NCBI GenBank assembly: GCA_947378305.1
Contig: CANCJJ010000004.1
Location: 105,563-169,562 of the forward strand
Direction of reading: 5' to 3'
Source of the DNA: Phenylobacterium aquaticum
GTDB lineage: Bacteria > Pseudomonadota > Alphaproteobacteria > Caulobacterales > Caulobacteraceae
Length of the DNA: 64,000 nucleotides
Part shown: positions 1 through 9,306 of the stretch, one piece after another
How the letters are laid out: each line of letters opens with the position of its first letter
How positions within the stretch are numbered: position 1 is the first letter of the stretch
The notes under the pieces: model-generated
Seen by the model: the letters and a program-made list of their open reading frames with translations, nothing else
Told to the model about the DNA's origin: nothing
Database searches by the model: none
Program-made: the position numbers and the translations under genes

Positions 1-430
1 GGCCCAGGGCGGTCCCGGCCGGTCCCATAAACGCCCGGCTGGCACCGAAGGCGGCGGACAAGGTCAGCAGGAGCGGAATTGAGGCAAAATGGAATATCGT
101 CGCGCAGGCCAGGATGATCGCCGTGACCGTCTCCCCGGTGTAGCAGGCCAGCAGGATTGTTTTGCGATCATAGCGATCAGCCGCTTCCCCCGCCGGCAGG
201 GCGAGCAGAAATACCGGAAGAAAAGCTGCCAGACCGAGCATGCCCACGTAAAAGGCAGACTGGGCGACGCCCATGGTTTCCCGGGCGATGGAATACATCT
301 GCCAGCCGAGGGCCACGCTCTGAATCTGGACGCCGAGGGTCGCGGCGACACGCGCGAACCAGAATCTCATGAAATCCGGGCGACCGAAAAGGTCACGGAG
401 GGCGGGCGGCTCTGGAGGGGTAATCGACAT
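1..430 (-). CDS. MFS transporter, N-terminal part (cut by window edge)
   Basis: Reading the complement from the ATG at 430 gives about 143 uninterrupted residues that run off the window. The N-terminus is cytosolic and is followed by several hydrophobic segments. A motif-A-like loop (PAGEAADRYDRKT, about residues 78-90) sits between helices 2 and 3, as expected for the major facilitator superfamily. The leading stretch (FGRPDFMRFWFARV) resembles the MFS_3/EntS-like drug or siderophore exporter branch. Substrate cannot be told. It is separated by about 40 bases from the next reverse-strand gene and could be co-transcribed with it. Confidence 0.85.
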   Translation of the reverse strand, partial: MSITPPEPPALRDLFGRPDFMRFWFARVAATLGVQIQSVALGWQMYSIARETMGVAQSAFYVGMLGLAAFLPVFLLALPAGEAADRYDRKTILLACYTGETVTAIILACATIFHFASIPLLLTLSAAFGASRAFMGPAGTALG

Positions 431-472
431 TTGTGGGCTGATTTGGCCCAAAGCGCCCCGACTGTGCAATGC

Positions 473-778
473 CTATTCGCTGAAGTCGTCGCTATTCTGG
501 TCACTCGCACGCCGGTTTTGGGGTGGTCGTGACCCCGGCATGGAGACATAGGCCCCGATCCAGGACCCTGCGGCGGCGAAGACCACATAGATCCAATTGT
601 GGGTGTAGTTGATGACCGCAAAGGACGACATCAGGTACCAGAGACTGCTCCAGTTGGCCGTCGCCAGTCGCTGGCGGTTGATGATCGCTGCCGTGAACCG
701 GATGTAGATGGCATCCGTGATTGCAGTCGCCAGGACCACTAGAAAGGCTGTAAGCGGATCGAAGGCGGGAATCGTCAT
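473..778 (-). CDS. small inner-membrane protein, function unknown
   Basis: This is a 101-residue protein with roughly three hydrophobic segments (about residues 8-27, 45-60 and 62-80). It ends in a hydrophilic tail rich in Arg, Asn and acidic residues. I do not recognise a named family. It lies upstream of the truncated transporter on the same strand, so the two may form an operon. Codon use looks like that of its neighbours. It is divergent from the hypothetical gene at 881. Confidence 0.7.
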   Translation of the reverse strand: MTIPAFDPLTAFLVVLATAITDAIYIRFTAAIINRQRLATANWSSLWYLMSSFAVINYTHNWIYVVFAAAGSWIGAYVSMPGSRPPQNRRASDQNSDDFSE

Positions 779-880
779 GATCGGAATGACCTGCCGCGAT
801 ATTTTTCTTCTGTCGCAGATTCAGATCATGGTTTGGGGACCGTCAAGCCCATTTTGCAGGCGGTATGCGGTGGAGTTGAG

Positions 881-1156
881 ATGTCAGGCTGGCTAATCGC
901 CGTTTTGGTTGAGGTTCCGGGCGAGCCTGCGCCCATGCGCTATTATTTCGCGATCGGTCATGAGGATCGCGCCAAGTCTGAGTGGACCGCGATTGATGCT
1001 GCGGCGGCCTTCGGCAGGGTCTCTGCCAGTCCGGTCAAGGGTATTGAGCCAGTACAGGCGGTTGTGGCGCTGACACCCGCCCGGATGAAACGCCTGGGCC
1101 TGGCCGAACGCGAGGTGCGCCCCCTGGGCAAGGCCCTTCCGCGTCGATGGCTTTGA
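881..1156 (+). CDS. hypothetical protein, 91 aa
   Basis: The open frame extends back to a TTG at 833, but the ATG at 881 has a GGAG-like site just upstream and gives a natural N-terminus (MSGWLIAVLVEV). The product is a small soluble protein with a hydrophobic first strand and a basic C-terminus (RRWL). No motif is recognisable. It lies between a divergent membrane protein and an acetyltransferase gene. Confidence 0.6.
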   Translation: MSGWLIAVLVEVPGEPAPMRYYFAIGHEDRAKSEWTAIDAAAAFGRVSASPVKGIEPVQAVVALTPARMKRLGLAEREVRPLGKALPRRWL

Positions 1157-1172
1157 CTTGGGCGATGGAGCG

Positions 1173-1201
1173 TTGACGACGCGGTCCCAGCATCCTAATT
1201 G
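1173..1201 (+). promoter_or_regulatory. possible sigma-70-type promoter before the acetyltransferase
   Basis: TTGACG at 1173-1178 is followed after 17 bases by TAATTG at 1196-1201. The -35 is good and the -10 is poor. It lies about 58 bases before the ATG at 1259. This is a weak call from the sequence alone. Confidence 0.3.
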
Positions 1202-1258
1202 CCCGCCCCCTGAGGGCGATGAAGACCGGGCGTTGAAGACGGGGCGAGGCAGACACTC

Positions 1259-1723
1259 ATGATCCGACCTGAGCAGGCTGAAGATCAGGTCGCAATCGAG
1301 GCCCTGCTAAACCATGCCTTCGGTCCGGGACGTTTCTCTAAGGTCTCGGAGCGGGTGCGCGAATTTGCCACCCCCCGGCGTGATCTTTCATTCTGTGCAT
1401 GGGCCAATGACCAGGTGGTTGGCATTGTCCGTCTCTGGCAGGTCCGGATCGGCGGACAGGATTGCTTATTTCTGGGCCCCTTGGCCGTGCATCGCGACCT
1501 CCGGGAATCCGGCACGGGCAGTCAACTCGTGGAACAGGCCTGTCTGGCCGCCGAAGGCGCGGGCTGGCCTCTCATACTGTTGGTTGGCGACGAACCCTAT
1601 TTCCGGCGCTTCGGATTTTCCGCACGGGAGACGGCGGGGGTCCAGATGCCGGGTCCGGTGAATATGAGCCGCCTCCTCGCCCGCGGTGCCTCGGGGCCGC
1701 TCTCTGGGCCTGTGACCGCCTGA
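1259..1723 (+). CDS. GNAT family N-acetyltransferase
   Basis: The 154-residue protein has the single-domain GNAT layout. There is an N-terminal strand-helix (IRPEQAEDQVAIEALLNHAF), a central FLGPLAVHRDLRESGTGSQL segment matching the acetyl-CoA pyrophosphate-binding loop (motif A), and a C-terminal YFRRFGF block typical of the YhbS-like subgroup. It would transfer acetyl from acetyl-CoA to an amine; the substrate is unknown. A GAGG site lies 9 bases before the ATG. It starts a forward run of genes through 4956. Confidence 0.88.
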   Translation: MIRPEQAEDQVAIEALLNHAFGPGRFSKVSERVREFATPRRDLSFCAWANDQVVGIVRLWQVRIGGQDCLFLGPLAVHRDLRESGTGSQLVEQACLAAEGAGWPLILLVGDEPYFRRFGFSARETAGVQMPGPVNMSRLLARGASGPLSGPVTA

Positions 1724-1771
1724 TTTCGCAAGAAGGTTGAGGCTCGCGACCAGCGGGCCTACCTATAAGCC

Positions 1772-2335
1772 ATGACGGAATCGAAAACGCCCCAAGGCCT
1801 GGACGGTGTGATCGCGGCGGCGCGTCAGGCCCCGGGGCGCGGCTTGCCGCCTGTGCACCTGTGGAATCCGACCCATTGCGGCGACATCGACATTGTCATT
1901 CGCAAGGATGGTCAGTGGTTTCACGAGGGCTCACCCATCGGTCGCGAGGCCATGGTGCGGCTGTTTTCGACCATTTTGCGCAAGGACCCGGACGGGTTTC
2001 ACCTCGTAACCCCGGTCGAGAAACTGCGAATCACGGTCGAGGATGCGCCCTTCCTCGCCGTTCGCGTCGACCAGACGGAGAATGGACTGGTCTTCCTGAC
2101 CAATGTTGGCGATCAGGTCGAGGCCGGGCCTGGCCACGAGATCCGGGTCGATATGGATCCAAAGAGCGGGGAACCTCGCCCCTATCTGCATGTGCGAAGC
2201 GGCCTTGAGGCGCTCATCACCCGACCCGTCTTCTATGAGCTCGTCGGCTGGGCGGAAGATCGCGACGGCCAGTTACAGATTTCTTCCGGCGGGTTCTGGT
2301 TTTCTCTGGGCACCACAGGGGAGGCGGCAGAATGA
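1772..2335 (+). CDS. DUF1285 domain-containing protein
   Basis: The 187-residue protein matches the DUF1285 pattern as I know it: LWNPTHCGDIDIVIRKDGQW near residue 30, then FHEGSPIGREAMVRLFSTIL, then LVTPVEKLRITVEDAPFLAV. It is a cytosolic protein with no assigned biochemical role; structures of the family suggest a PH-like or beta-barrel fold. Its stop overlaps the start of the NUDIX gene by four bases (ATGA), so the two are translationally coupled. Confidence 0.88.
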   Translation: MTESKTPQGLDGVIAAARQAPGRGLPPVHLWNPTHCGDIDIVIRKDGQWFHEGSPIGREAMVRLFSTILRKDPDGFHLVTPVEKLRITVEDAPFLAVRVDQTENGLVFLTNVGDQVEAGPGHEIRVDMDPKSGEPRPYLHVRSGLEALITRPVFYELVGWAEDRDGQLQISSGGFWFSLGTTGEAAE

Positions 2336-2988
2336 CCCTGCCCAGTCCTGCGCCTGATCTCGGCGATCCTGCCCTGCATGAGCGGATGGTGGGTCGGCTC
2401 GATCCCCTGCATCATGAAGGGGATCGCCCCCTGACCTCAGACTATGACCTCAGCCCGAATGCCCTGCCTGCGCCCCTGGAGCCCCTGACGCCGGCCTCGG
2501 TGCTTATCGCCCTGATTCCGCGAGAAACGGGCCATTCGGTCCTGCTGACCCGCCGGGTGGACACCCTGCGCCGCCATGCCGGCCAGATCGCTTTTCCGGG
2601 TGGACGGCGCGATCAGGGAGAGACCGTTTGGGGAGCGGCCCTGCGCGAAGCCCATGAAGAGGTGGGCCTGCATCCGGATTTCGTCTCCCTGGTGGGCTTG
2701 TCCTCCCCCTATCGGACGGGGACGGGCTATCTGATCACCCCGGTGGTCGGTTTTGTGAAACCGGGTTTCAGCCTTGAAGCGAACCCCGATGAGGTTGCCG
2801 ACATCTTCGAGACCCCGTTCAGCTACCTCATGGACCGGTCAAATCATGAGGAGCACGAGCGCGTCTTGCCGGGCGGTGAGACCCGCCGATTCTATGCCAT
2901 GACCCATGATGACCGGTTTATCTGGGGGGCGACTGCGGGCATGCTTCGGGCGCTTTCCCATCGGCTCTTCGATGAGGTGCGGACCTAG
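2332..2988 (+). CDS. NUDIX hydrolase, CoA pyrophosphatase (NudL-like)
   Basis: A complete Nudix box is visible (GGRRDQGETVWGAALREAHEEVGL spans about residues 87-110: G, then E five residues later, then REAHEEVG). The preceding IAFPGG and following Y-R-T-GT segments fit the CoA pyrophosphatase group, which hydrolyses CoA to phosphopantetheine and 3',5'-ADP. Length (218 aa) is normal. It overlaps the DUF1285 gene by four bases and is followed by cca after one base. The substrate call rests on family resemblance only. Confidence 0.9.
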   Translation: MTLPSPAPDLGDPALHERMVGRLDPLHHEGDRPLTSDYDLSPNALPAPLEPLTPASVLIALIPRETGHSVLLTRRVDTLRRHAGQIAFPGGRRDQGETVWGAALREAHEEVGLHPDFVSLVGLSSPYRTGTGYLITPVVGFVKPGFSLEANPDEVADIFETPFSYLMDRSNHEEHERVLPGGETRRFYAMTHDDRFIWGATAGMLRALSHRLFDEVRT

Positions 2989-2989
2989 A

Positions 2990-4252
2990 ATGTCCGGGAA
3001 TGGGGAGGCCATAATCCAGCGTCTCGATCCTCTGGACTGGCTGGTCGAGCCCGGCCTTGTGCGTGTGCTGGATGCCTTGGAGGCCAAGGGCGGTCCCGGC
3101 TGTGTGCGCCTTGTCGGAGGGTGCGTCCGCAATGCCCTTCTGAAGCGACCAATTGCCGATATTGATCTGGCCACCGTCCTCTTGCCCCAGGAGACCCTTC
3201 AGGCCCTGAGCGTGGCGGGTATTCGCGCCTTGCCCACGGGCCTTGCCCACGGGACCATCACCGCCATTGTCAACGGAACGCCCTTCGAGGTCACAACCTT
3301 GCGGCGTGATGTCAGCACTGATGGCCGTCGCGCGGTGGTTGGCTTCACCAAGGACTGGAGCGAGGATGCCGGGCGTCGGGACTTCACCCTCAATGCCATC
3401 TATGCAGGCCGGGACGGCACGCTGTTTGATCCGACCGGTCATGGGATTGCCGATGCCCTGGCCGGAAAAATCCTGTTTGTCGGCGATGCCAGGACCCGGA
3501 TCCGCGAAGACTATCTGCGGGTCTTGAGGTTTTTCCGGTTTCTGGCCTGGTATGGGCGGGGGGCACCCGATGCGACCGCCCTTGAAGCTTGTGCCCACGA
3601 AGCTGCAGGCGTGGCCATACTGCCTGCGGAGCGGACAAGCCGTGAACTTCTGACCCTCCTGTCTGCCCGGGATCCAAGGCAAGCGATCCATCTCATGGCC
3701 GAGACGGGAGTCCTTGGCGTGCTTCTGCCCGGGGCGACGGGGATCACCCTCTTTGAGGCTCTCTGTAAACTGGAGATCCAGGACTGGGGGGCGGGTGACG
3801 CCTTGCTTCGACTGGCAAGCCTGCTGCCTCTGGACCCGGACGGCATGGCTGGGGCACTTGAACACCTTCGGCTGTCAAACCGTGATCGCGACCGCTTGCT
3901 GGCGCTTGTTCAGACCGAGGTGGCGATCTCGGCAGCCATGGATGCCAAGGCCTGGCGGCGGGCCCTGTATCGCCTCGGAAAACAGGCCTTTCTAGACAGG
4001 GTCAGCCTGGCATGGGCCCGGACGGGCGATCCCGCCTGGCAGGCCCCACTGGACCTGGCAAACCATTGGCAGGCTCCAGTCTTTCCCGTGGCGGGGGCCG
4101 ATATTGTCCGCCTGGGCGTTCCGAAGGGGCCCAGGGTTGGTGCTATTTTGCGCGACCTGGAACGAATTTGGGTTGAGGGAGACTTTTCAGATGACAAGCC
4201 AGCCCTGATTGCGCGAGCTGATCTTCATCGGGCGGAAGGGAGTTCTGAGTGA
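2990..4252 (+). CDS. cca: CCA tRNA nucleotidyltransferase
   Basis: This enzyme adds or repairs the 3'-CCA end of tRNAs. The nucleotidyltransferase head shows VGGCVRNALLKRPIADIDLAT, carrying the G-G and DxD catalytic features. It is followed by the RRD and RDFTLNAIY elements and the poly(A)-polymerase head-domain basic segment (IREDYLRVLRFFRF). I chose the ATG at 2990, two bases after the NUDIX stop. The longer frame back to 2906 lies inside the NUDIX gene and is unlikely. The protein is 420 aa, normal for alphaproteobacteria. In Caulobacteria-like genomes cca often follows a NUDIX gene. Confidence 0.95.
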   Translation: MSGNGEAIIQRLDPLDWLVEPGLVRVLDALEAKGGPGCVRLVGGCVRNALLKRPIADIDLATVLLPQETLQALSVAGIRALPTGLAHGTITAIVNGTPFEVTTLRRDVSTDGRRAVVGFTKDWSEDAGRRDFTLNAIYAGRDGTLFDPTGHGIADALAGKILFVGDARTRIREDYLRVLRFFRFLAWYGRGAPDATALEACAHEAAGVAILPAERTSRELLTLLSARDPRQAIHLMAETGVLGVLLPGATGITLFEALCKLEIQDWGAGDALLRLASLLPLDPDGMAGALEHLRLSNRDRDRLLALVQTEVAISAAMDAKAWRRALYRLGKQAFLDRVSLAWARTGDPAWQAPLDLANHWQAPVFPVAGADIVRLGVPKGPRVGAILRDLERIWVEGDFSDDKPALIARADLHRAEGSSE

Positions 4253-4956
4253 TGAAGCTGGCCATTCTGGAAACCGGGGCACCGCCTGAAGGGCTCGAAG
4301 TGACCTTCGGAACCTATCCCGACATGTTCCGCGCCCTCCTGGGCACTGAGACGGCGACGAGCTTTAATGTCATGGCTGGTGAACTTCCCGATCGTCCGGA
4401 GGATTTCGCCGCCTATGTGATTACCGGGTCGTCCGCAGGGGTCTATGAAGATCACCCCTGGATTGAGCCCCTCAAGGCTTTTCTGGTCTCGGCGCGGGGC
4501 AAGGCGGCCCTGGTGGGGGTCTGTTTCGGCCATCAGATTATGGCTGAGGCCTTCGGAGGTCAGGTGGTGAAGTCGTCCAAGGGCTGGTGTGTCGGCCTTC
4601 ATGGATATGAGGTTCAGGCCCTGGAGCCCTGGATGGACTCAGACCGTCCCATTCATGTCGCCGCCTCGCACCAGGACCAGGTGATCAAGGCACCGCCAGG
4701 CGCACGCGTGATTGCGTCCAGTGCGTTTACGCCCTTTGGCATGCTGGCCTATGACGATCAGCCGGCCATTTCCATCCAGCTGCATCCGGAGTTTGATCCG
4801 GCCTATGCCAAGGCCCTGATCGAGGCCCGGCGCGGATCGCGTTACACCGATGTCCAGGCTGATACGGCCATTGCCAGCTATGCCGGCGACAACGATGCCG
4901 CCCGGGTCGGCCAGTGGATCAAGGCCTTCCTGGCCCAGGCTGTTCCCGAAACCTAG
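4252..4956 (+). CDS. class I glutamine amidotransferase (GuaA-N-like)
   Basis: The 234-residue protein has the triad features of a class I glutaminase: the nucleophile in [15 protein letters not shown] and the QLHPEF His-Glu pair. It is a stand-alone amidotransferase domain of the type seen in YfeJ-like/GMP-synthase-like proteins; its acceptor is unknown. The ATG at 4252 shares its A with the cca stop (TGATG), and a GTG one codon earlier is possible. Its stop codon shares a CTAG quadruplet with the convergent hemF gene. Confidence 0.9.
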   Translation: MKLAILETGAPPEGLEVTFGTYPDMFRALLGTETATSFNVMAGELPDRPEDFAAYVITGSSAGVYEDHPWIEPLKAFLVSARGKAALVGVCFGHQIMAEAFGGQVVKSSKGWCVGLHGYEVQALEPWMDSDRPIHVAASHQDQVIKAPPGARVIASSAFTPFGMLAYDDQPAISIQLHPEFDPAYAKALIEARRGSRYTDVQADTAIASYAGDNDAARVGQWIKAFLAQAVPET

Positions 4957-5828
4957 GGCCAGACGACCATGGGCGGCATGGAGCTCAGAATGCTCTCAAT
5001 GTTTCCGCCGGTCTTTAGGCCGAACATGGTGCCACGGTCATAGAGCAGGTTGAATTCCACATAGCGGCCACGCCGGATCAGCTGTTCCGTTCGGTCGGCC
5101 TCGGTCCATGGCTGGTGCATCCGACCCCGGGCAATACGGGGATAGCAGTCCAGAAAAGCCTCGCCGACATCCTGGGTGAACTGGAAGTCCCGTTCCCAGT
5201 CGCCGGAATTGTGGTGGTCATAGAATATGCCGCCGATCCCGCGGGGTTCGTTTCGGTGGGGCAGGAAGAAATACTCGTCGCAGCGGGCCTTGAACGCTGG
5301 GTACCAGGCAGGGTCGTGCTTGTCGCAGGCTGCCTTCATCGCCGCATGAAAGATCTGGGCATCCGGAGCGTCCTGACTGCGCTGGCTGTCCTGTGTGGGG
5401 GTCAGATCTGCGCCGCCACCGAACCAACCCTGAGAGGTGGCCAGAAAGCGCGTATTCATATGCACGGCTGGAACATGGGGATTGTGCATGTGGGCAATCA
5501 GACTGATCCCCGTGGCCGTAAAGCGCGGGTCCTTGTCTGCGCCGGGCATGGTCGCGGCCATTTCTGGAGTGAATGTGCCGTGGACCAGTGAGATATGGAT
5601 GCCACACTTCTCAAAGAACCGTCCGCCACGCATGAAGCCCATGACACCGCCACCGCCAGCGGGCCGGACCCAGGGCTTCAGTTCAAAACGACCGGGTGTG
5701 CCGGGATAGAGATCGGCGGGAGCCTCGTCCTCCATGGCCTCAAATGCGCTGACAATGCGGTCGCGAAGGGAATCGAACCAGGCACGGGCACGGGTGTTGC
5801 GGGTTTCGAGAGGGCTGGTTTCGGTCAT
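4953..5828 (-). CDS. hemF: aerobic coproporphyrinogen III oxidase
   Basis: HemF decarboxylates coproporphyrinogen III to protoporphyrinogen IX using O2, in haem synthesis. The 291-residue sequence is full length and shows the signature blocks: FHPRNP-like [28 protein letters not shown], and [21 protein letters not shown], ending [21 protein letters not shown]. The start (ATG at 5828) overlaps the end of trmL by four bases. Its nearness to petABC fits supply of haem to the respiratory chain. Confidence 0.97.
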   Translation of the reverse strand: MTETSPLETRNTRARAWFDSLRDRIVSAFEAMEDEAPADLYPGTPGRFELKPWVRPAGGGGVMGFMRGGRFFEKCGIHISLVHGTFTPEMAATMPGADKDPRFTATGISLIAHMHNPHVPAVHMNTRFLATSQGWFGGGADLTPTQDSQRSQDAPDAQIFHAAMKAACDKHDPAWYPAFKARCDEYFFLPHRNEPRGIGGIFYDHHNSGDWERDFQFTQDVGEAFLDCYPRIARGRMHQPWTEADRTEQLIRRGRYVEFNLLYDRGTMFGLKTGGNIESILSSMPPMVVWP

Positions 5829-6286
5829 GACATTTCGGATTTCGGAAGTTGATGGGTCTGGCGAAGGGCTTCTGAAAGGCCAATCGCGGCAGAGACCGTA
5901 ACGTTGAACGATCGGCGGCCCGGGCTCAAGGGAATGATGACGCGGGCGTCAACGAAATCGTGGACCTCGTCCGGGACGCCCTGACTTTCCCGTCCAAACA
6001 GCAGGACATCGTCGGGCTGGAAACAAAAATCATAGAGGGGCGTCGCGGCCCGGGTCGAAAAAAGAACAATGCGTCCCGTCTGGGCCTGGCGAAATTCCGA
6101 CCAGCCCGCATGGCGCTGAATGACCGCAGGATCGCCATAATCAAGGGCTGCCCGGCGGATCGCCTTGTCAGAAAGGGGGAAGCCACAGGGCTCAATGACG
6201 TGTACAGCGACGCCAAGGCAGGCTCCGAGACGAAGGGCCGCCCCAAGGTTTTGCGGAATGTCCGGTTGAAAAAACGCGAGCAGCAT
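5825..6286 (-). CDS. trmL: tRNA (cytidine/uridine-2'-O-)-methyltransferase TrmL
   Basis: TrmL methylates the ribose of the wobble base 34 in tRNA-Leu isoacceptors. The 153-residue protein is a minimal SPOUT enzyme: [18 protein letters not shown] (motif 1), [14 protein letters not shown] (motif 2) and [18 protein letters not shown] (motif 3, forming the AdoMet knot). It is the first gene of a trmL–hemF pair with an ATGA overlap. One of its expected targets, tRNA-Leu(CAA), is encoded in this window at 36492. Confidence 0.95.
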   Translation of the reverse strand: MLLAFFQPDIPQNLGAALRLGACLGVAVHVIEPCGFPLSDKAIRRAALDYGDPAVIQRHAGWSEFRQAQTGRIVLFSTRAATPLYDFCFQPDDVLLFGRESQGVPDEVHDFVDARVIIPLSPGRRSFNVTVSAAIGLSEALRQTHQLPKSEMS

Positions 6287-6488
6287 TCTAAGCGATCCTT
6301 CAATGTGCTTTGCGGGAGCGAGGGGCGAATCGGGGGCGGTGGAGATCGAGGCAATCGATCATCACAATTCCACGAATTCAAACCCGCGATTGTCGAGGCA
6401 TTTGACGGACCCATACCAGAACCTCTGGATGGGTCGAACCCGGGCTGGGACCTTTTGTCCCGGACCCTAGATAAAGGGTAGCTTTAAG

Positions 6489-7040
6489 GTGGCCGACACC
6501 GTCGTGGGCGCAAACCCAGAACATGCTGCAGGGGAAGACCCCAACCGGCGTGACTTCATTCATATCGCAGCCGGCGTGGCCGCGGTCGGAGCTGTGGCCG
6601 GTCTGGCCTGGCCGTTCATCGATCAGATGAACCCGGCGGGCGACACCCTGGCCCTGGCTTCGGTCGAGTTTGACCTGACCAAGGTTGAGGCCGGCCAGTC
6701 CGTGACCATCAAGTGGCGCGGCAAGCCCTTGTTCATTCGGCACCGGACCGGTGCCGAGATCGCCAGCGCGATCAAGGACGACCATGCCGCCCTTCGCGAT
6801 CCTCAAACCGACGAAGTTCGTCACAAGCCAGGCAAGGCCGAATGGCTGATCCTGGTCGGGACCTGCACCCATCTCGGATGCGTTCCGACCTTTGGCGGCG
6901 GTGATTACGGCGGATGGTTCTGCCCTTGCCACGGCTCGCACTACGACACGTCGGGCCGGATTCGTAAGGGTCCTGCACCGAAGAATCTGGCGGTGCCAGA
7001 CTACGCATTCCTCTCCGACACCAAGGTTAAGGTGGGCTAG
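6489..7040 (+). CDS. petA: ubiquinol-cytochrome c reductase Rieske iron-sulfur subunit
   Basis: The Rieske subunit of complex bc1 carries the [2Fe-2S] cluster that takes electrons from ubiquinol. Cluster motifs CTHLGC and CPCHGSHYD are intact. The N-terminal RRDF followed by a hydrophobic anchor (about residues 22-45) resembles a Tat-dependent signal anchor. The start is GTG at 6489 with an AAAGGG/TTTAAG purine stretch upstream; no ATG is available near it. It begins the petABC operon, with 5 bases to petB. Confidence 0.97.
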   Translation: MADTVVGANPEHAAGEDPNRRDFIHIAAGVAAVGAVAGLAWPFIDQMNPAGDTLALASVEFDLTKVEAGQSVTIKWRGKPLFIRHRTGAEIASAIKDDHAALRDPQTDEVRHKPGKAEWLILVGTCTHLGCVPTFGGGDYGGWFCPCHGSHYDTSGRIRKGPAPKNLAVPDYAFLSDTKVKVG

Positions 7041-7045
7041 GTATC

Positions 7046-8365
7046 ATGAGCGGACATTCAACCTACGAACCCAAGTCTGGCGTCGAGAAGTGGCTCGATA
7101 CCCGCCTGCCCATCGTGCGGCTGGCCTATGACAGTCTTGTCGATTTCCCGACCCCGAAGAACCTGAACTACTGGTACACCTTTGGCGGGATCCTCGCCCT
7201 GTGCCTGGGCATTCAGATTGTCACCGGCATCGTGCTGGCCATGCATTATGTCCCGCACGTGGACATGGCCTTCAACTCGGTCGAGCGCATCATGCGCGAT
7301 GTGAACTATGGCTGGCTGGTGCGCTACATGCATGCCAACGGGGCCTCGATGTTCTTCATTGCGGTCTATGTGCACATGTTCCGCGGCCTTTATTACGGGT
7401 CCTACAAGGCCCCTCGCGAGGTGCTCTGGATCCTGGGCTGCGTGATCTACCTCCTGATGATGGCGACAGCCTTCATGGGCTATGTCCTGCCCTGGGGTCA
7501 GATGAGCTTCCACGGCGCGGTCGTGATTACCAACCTGTTTGGGGCCCTGCCCATTGTTGGCCAGTCCATCACCACCTGGCTATGGGGCGGTTTCGCGGTC
7601 GATGATCCGACCCTCAATCGCTTCTTCTCCCTGCACTATCTGCTGCCCTTCATGATTGCCGGTGTTGTTATCCTGCACATCTGGGCCCTGCATGTGGTCG
7701 GGAACAACAATCCGACAGGCGTTTCGGTCCAGTCGAAGGAAGATACCGTCCCCTTCCACCCCTACTATACGGTGAAGGACGGGTTTGCGATTTCGGTCTT
7801 CCTGCTGATGTTCGCCGCCTTTGTCTTCTTTAACCCGAATGCCCTGGGCGATGCCGTGAACTATGTTCCGGCCAACCCCTTGGTGACCCCCGCCCATATC
7901 GTGCCAGAATGGTACTTCCTGCCCTTCTACGCGATCCTGCGCGCGGTTCCGGACAAGCTCATGGGCGTGCTCATGATGTTTGGGGCCATTGCCATGCTGT
8001 TCATCCTGCCCTGGCTGGACACGTCGAAGGTGCGCTCCATGCGCTACCGGCCGACAGCAAAGCTCTACTTCTTTATCTTTGTTCTGGCCTGTCTGGTGCT
8101 GGGCTTCTGCGGTGGCAAGCTGCCGGATGCTCATGTCATTCCGGGCCTGACAACCTTCCAGCTGCTGGATGCAGACCTGAATTCCATGGTCTGGCTCTCA
8201 CGCTTTGCCGCAGCCTATTACTTCTCCTACTTCCTGATCATCCTGCCGGTTCTGGGACTGACCGAGGTTCCCCTCGCCCAGCCCCTGTCGATCAGTGCAC
8301 CGGTTCTGTCGCATCCTGCCAAGGCACCTGTCGGTGCTGCGGCTTCGCCTGAAAAGAGGGGTTAA
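7046..8365 (+). CDS. petB: ubiquinol-cytochrome c reductase cytochrome b
   Basis: This 439-residue polytopic protein carries both b haems and the Qo/Qi sites. Visible features are the helix-B and helix-D histidines ([32 protein letters not shown] and [21 protein letters not shown]), the Qo-site [16 protein letters not shown], and about eight membrane helices. It lies between petA and petC with spacings of five and six bases. The length is typical of alphaproteobacterial cytochrome b. Confidence 0.98.
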   Translation: MSGHSTYEPKSGVEKWLDTRLPIVRLAYDSLVDFPTPKNLNYWYTFGGILALCLGIQIVTGIVLAMHYVPHVDMAFNSVERIMRDVNYGWLVRYMHANGASMFFIAVYVHMFRGLYYGSYKAPREVLWILGCVIYLLMMATAFMGYVLPWGQMSFHGAVVITNLFGALPIVGQSITTWLWGGFAVDDPTLNRFFSLHYLLPFMIAGVVILHIWALHVVGNNNPTGVSVQSKEDTVPFHPYYTVKDGFAISVFLLMFAAFVFFNPNALGDAVNYVPANPLVTPAHIVPEWYFLPFYAILRAVPDKLMGVLMMFGAIAMLFILPWLDTSKVRSMRYRPTAKLYFFIFVLACLVLGFCGGKLPDAHVIPGLTTFQLLDADLNSMVWLSRFAAAYYFSYFLIILPVLGLTEVPLAQPLSISAPVLSHPAKAPVGAAASPEKRG

Positions 8366-8371
8366 GCCTCG

Positions 8372-9217
8372 ATGCTGCGCAAGGTTTACGTATTCGCGGC
8401 GCTGGGACTCGCCCTGATGGCGGCTCCGGCCCTGGCGGTGACAACCCAGGTTGAACCGAAGGAAATTCACTGGAGCTTCGAAGGCCCCGTGGGCAAGTTC
8501 GACCGCGGCCAGTTGCAACGGGGTTACAAGGTGTATCGGGAGGTTTGCTCCTCCTGCCACTCCATGAACCTCGTCTCCTTCCGGAATCTGGGTCAGAAGG
8601 GCGGGCCCTTCTATGATGCGGAATATCCCAACCCGAACGACAACCCCTATGTGAAGTCCATCGCCAAGGATTATCAGGTCAATGATATCGACTCTGAGAC
8701 CGGTGATGTTGTTCAGCGTCCGGGCACCTCGGCGGATCGCTTCCCCAACCCCTACCCGAACGAACCTGCGGCGCGGGCTGGCAATGGCGGGGCACTTCCC
8801 CCGGACATGTCGACCCTGTCCAAGGCGCGTGAAGGCGGCTCGGCCTACATCTATTCCATCCTGACGGGCTACAAGACTCCTTCGGCGAACCTCAAGGTGC
8901 CGCCGGGCAAGTACTACAACCCCTATATGCCAGGCGACGTGAGTGGCTTCTGGTCCGGGGATATGAAGGATGTTCCGGAAGGTGGCTTCATCGCCATGCC
9001 GCCCCCGCTGGTCGCAGGCAAGGTCACCTTTGATGACGGCACGCCGTCCACCCTGGAGCAGCAGGCTTCAGATGTAGCGGTCTTCCTGGCCTGGGCTTCC
9101 GAGCCCAAGATGGAAGAGCGCAAGGCCTTTGGCGTCGGCGCAATGATCTACCTGCTGATCTTCTCGGTCTTGCTCTATGTGAGCTATCGCCGGATCTGGC
9201 GGAACATTGCCCACTAG
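8372..9217 (+). CDS. petC: cytochrome c1
   Basis: The 281-residue protein begins with a Sec signal peptide (hydrophobic core about residues 7-22, likely cleavage after ALA). It carries one haem c site (VCSSCHSMN), a GALPPDMS segment, a methionine ligand candidate in GGFIAMPPPL, and a C-terminal membrane anchor (about residues 252-272) with a short cytosolic RRIWRN tail. It is the last gene of petABC and is followed by a strong intrinsic terminator. Confidence 0.97.
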   Translation: MLRKVYVFAALGLALMAAPALAVTTQVEPKEIHWSFEGPVGKFDRGQLQRGYKVYREVCSSCHSMNLVSFRNLGQKGGPFYDAEYPNPNDNPYVKSIAKDYQVNDIDSETGDVVQRPGTSADRFPNPYPNEPAARAGNGGALPPDMSTLSKAREGGSAYIYSILTGYKTPSANLKVPPGKYYNPYMPGDVSGFWSGDMKDVPEGGFIAMPPPLVAGKVTFDDGTPSTLEQQASDVAVFLAWASEPKMEERKAFGVGAMIYLLIFSVLLYVSYRRIWRNIAH

Positions 9218-9238
9218 ACCGCTCTGACTTGAGACACG

Positions 9239-9276
9239 AAAAGGGCGTGACGGTTTCCCGTCACGCCCTTTTTTTA
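9239..9276 (+). terminator. rho-independent terminator of petABC
   Basis: A perfect 13-bp stem (AAGGGCGTGACGG at 9241-9253 with its complement at 9258-9270) closes a four-base loop and runs into seven T residues. Preceding A residues could let it also act on transcripts from the other side, where ychF ends at 9307. Confidence 0.95.
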
Positions 9277-9306
9277 ATCCGCTGCCCGGCGCTGTGAAGG
9301 GCTGGA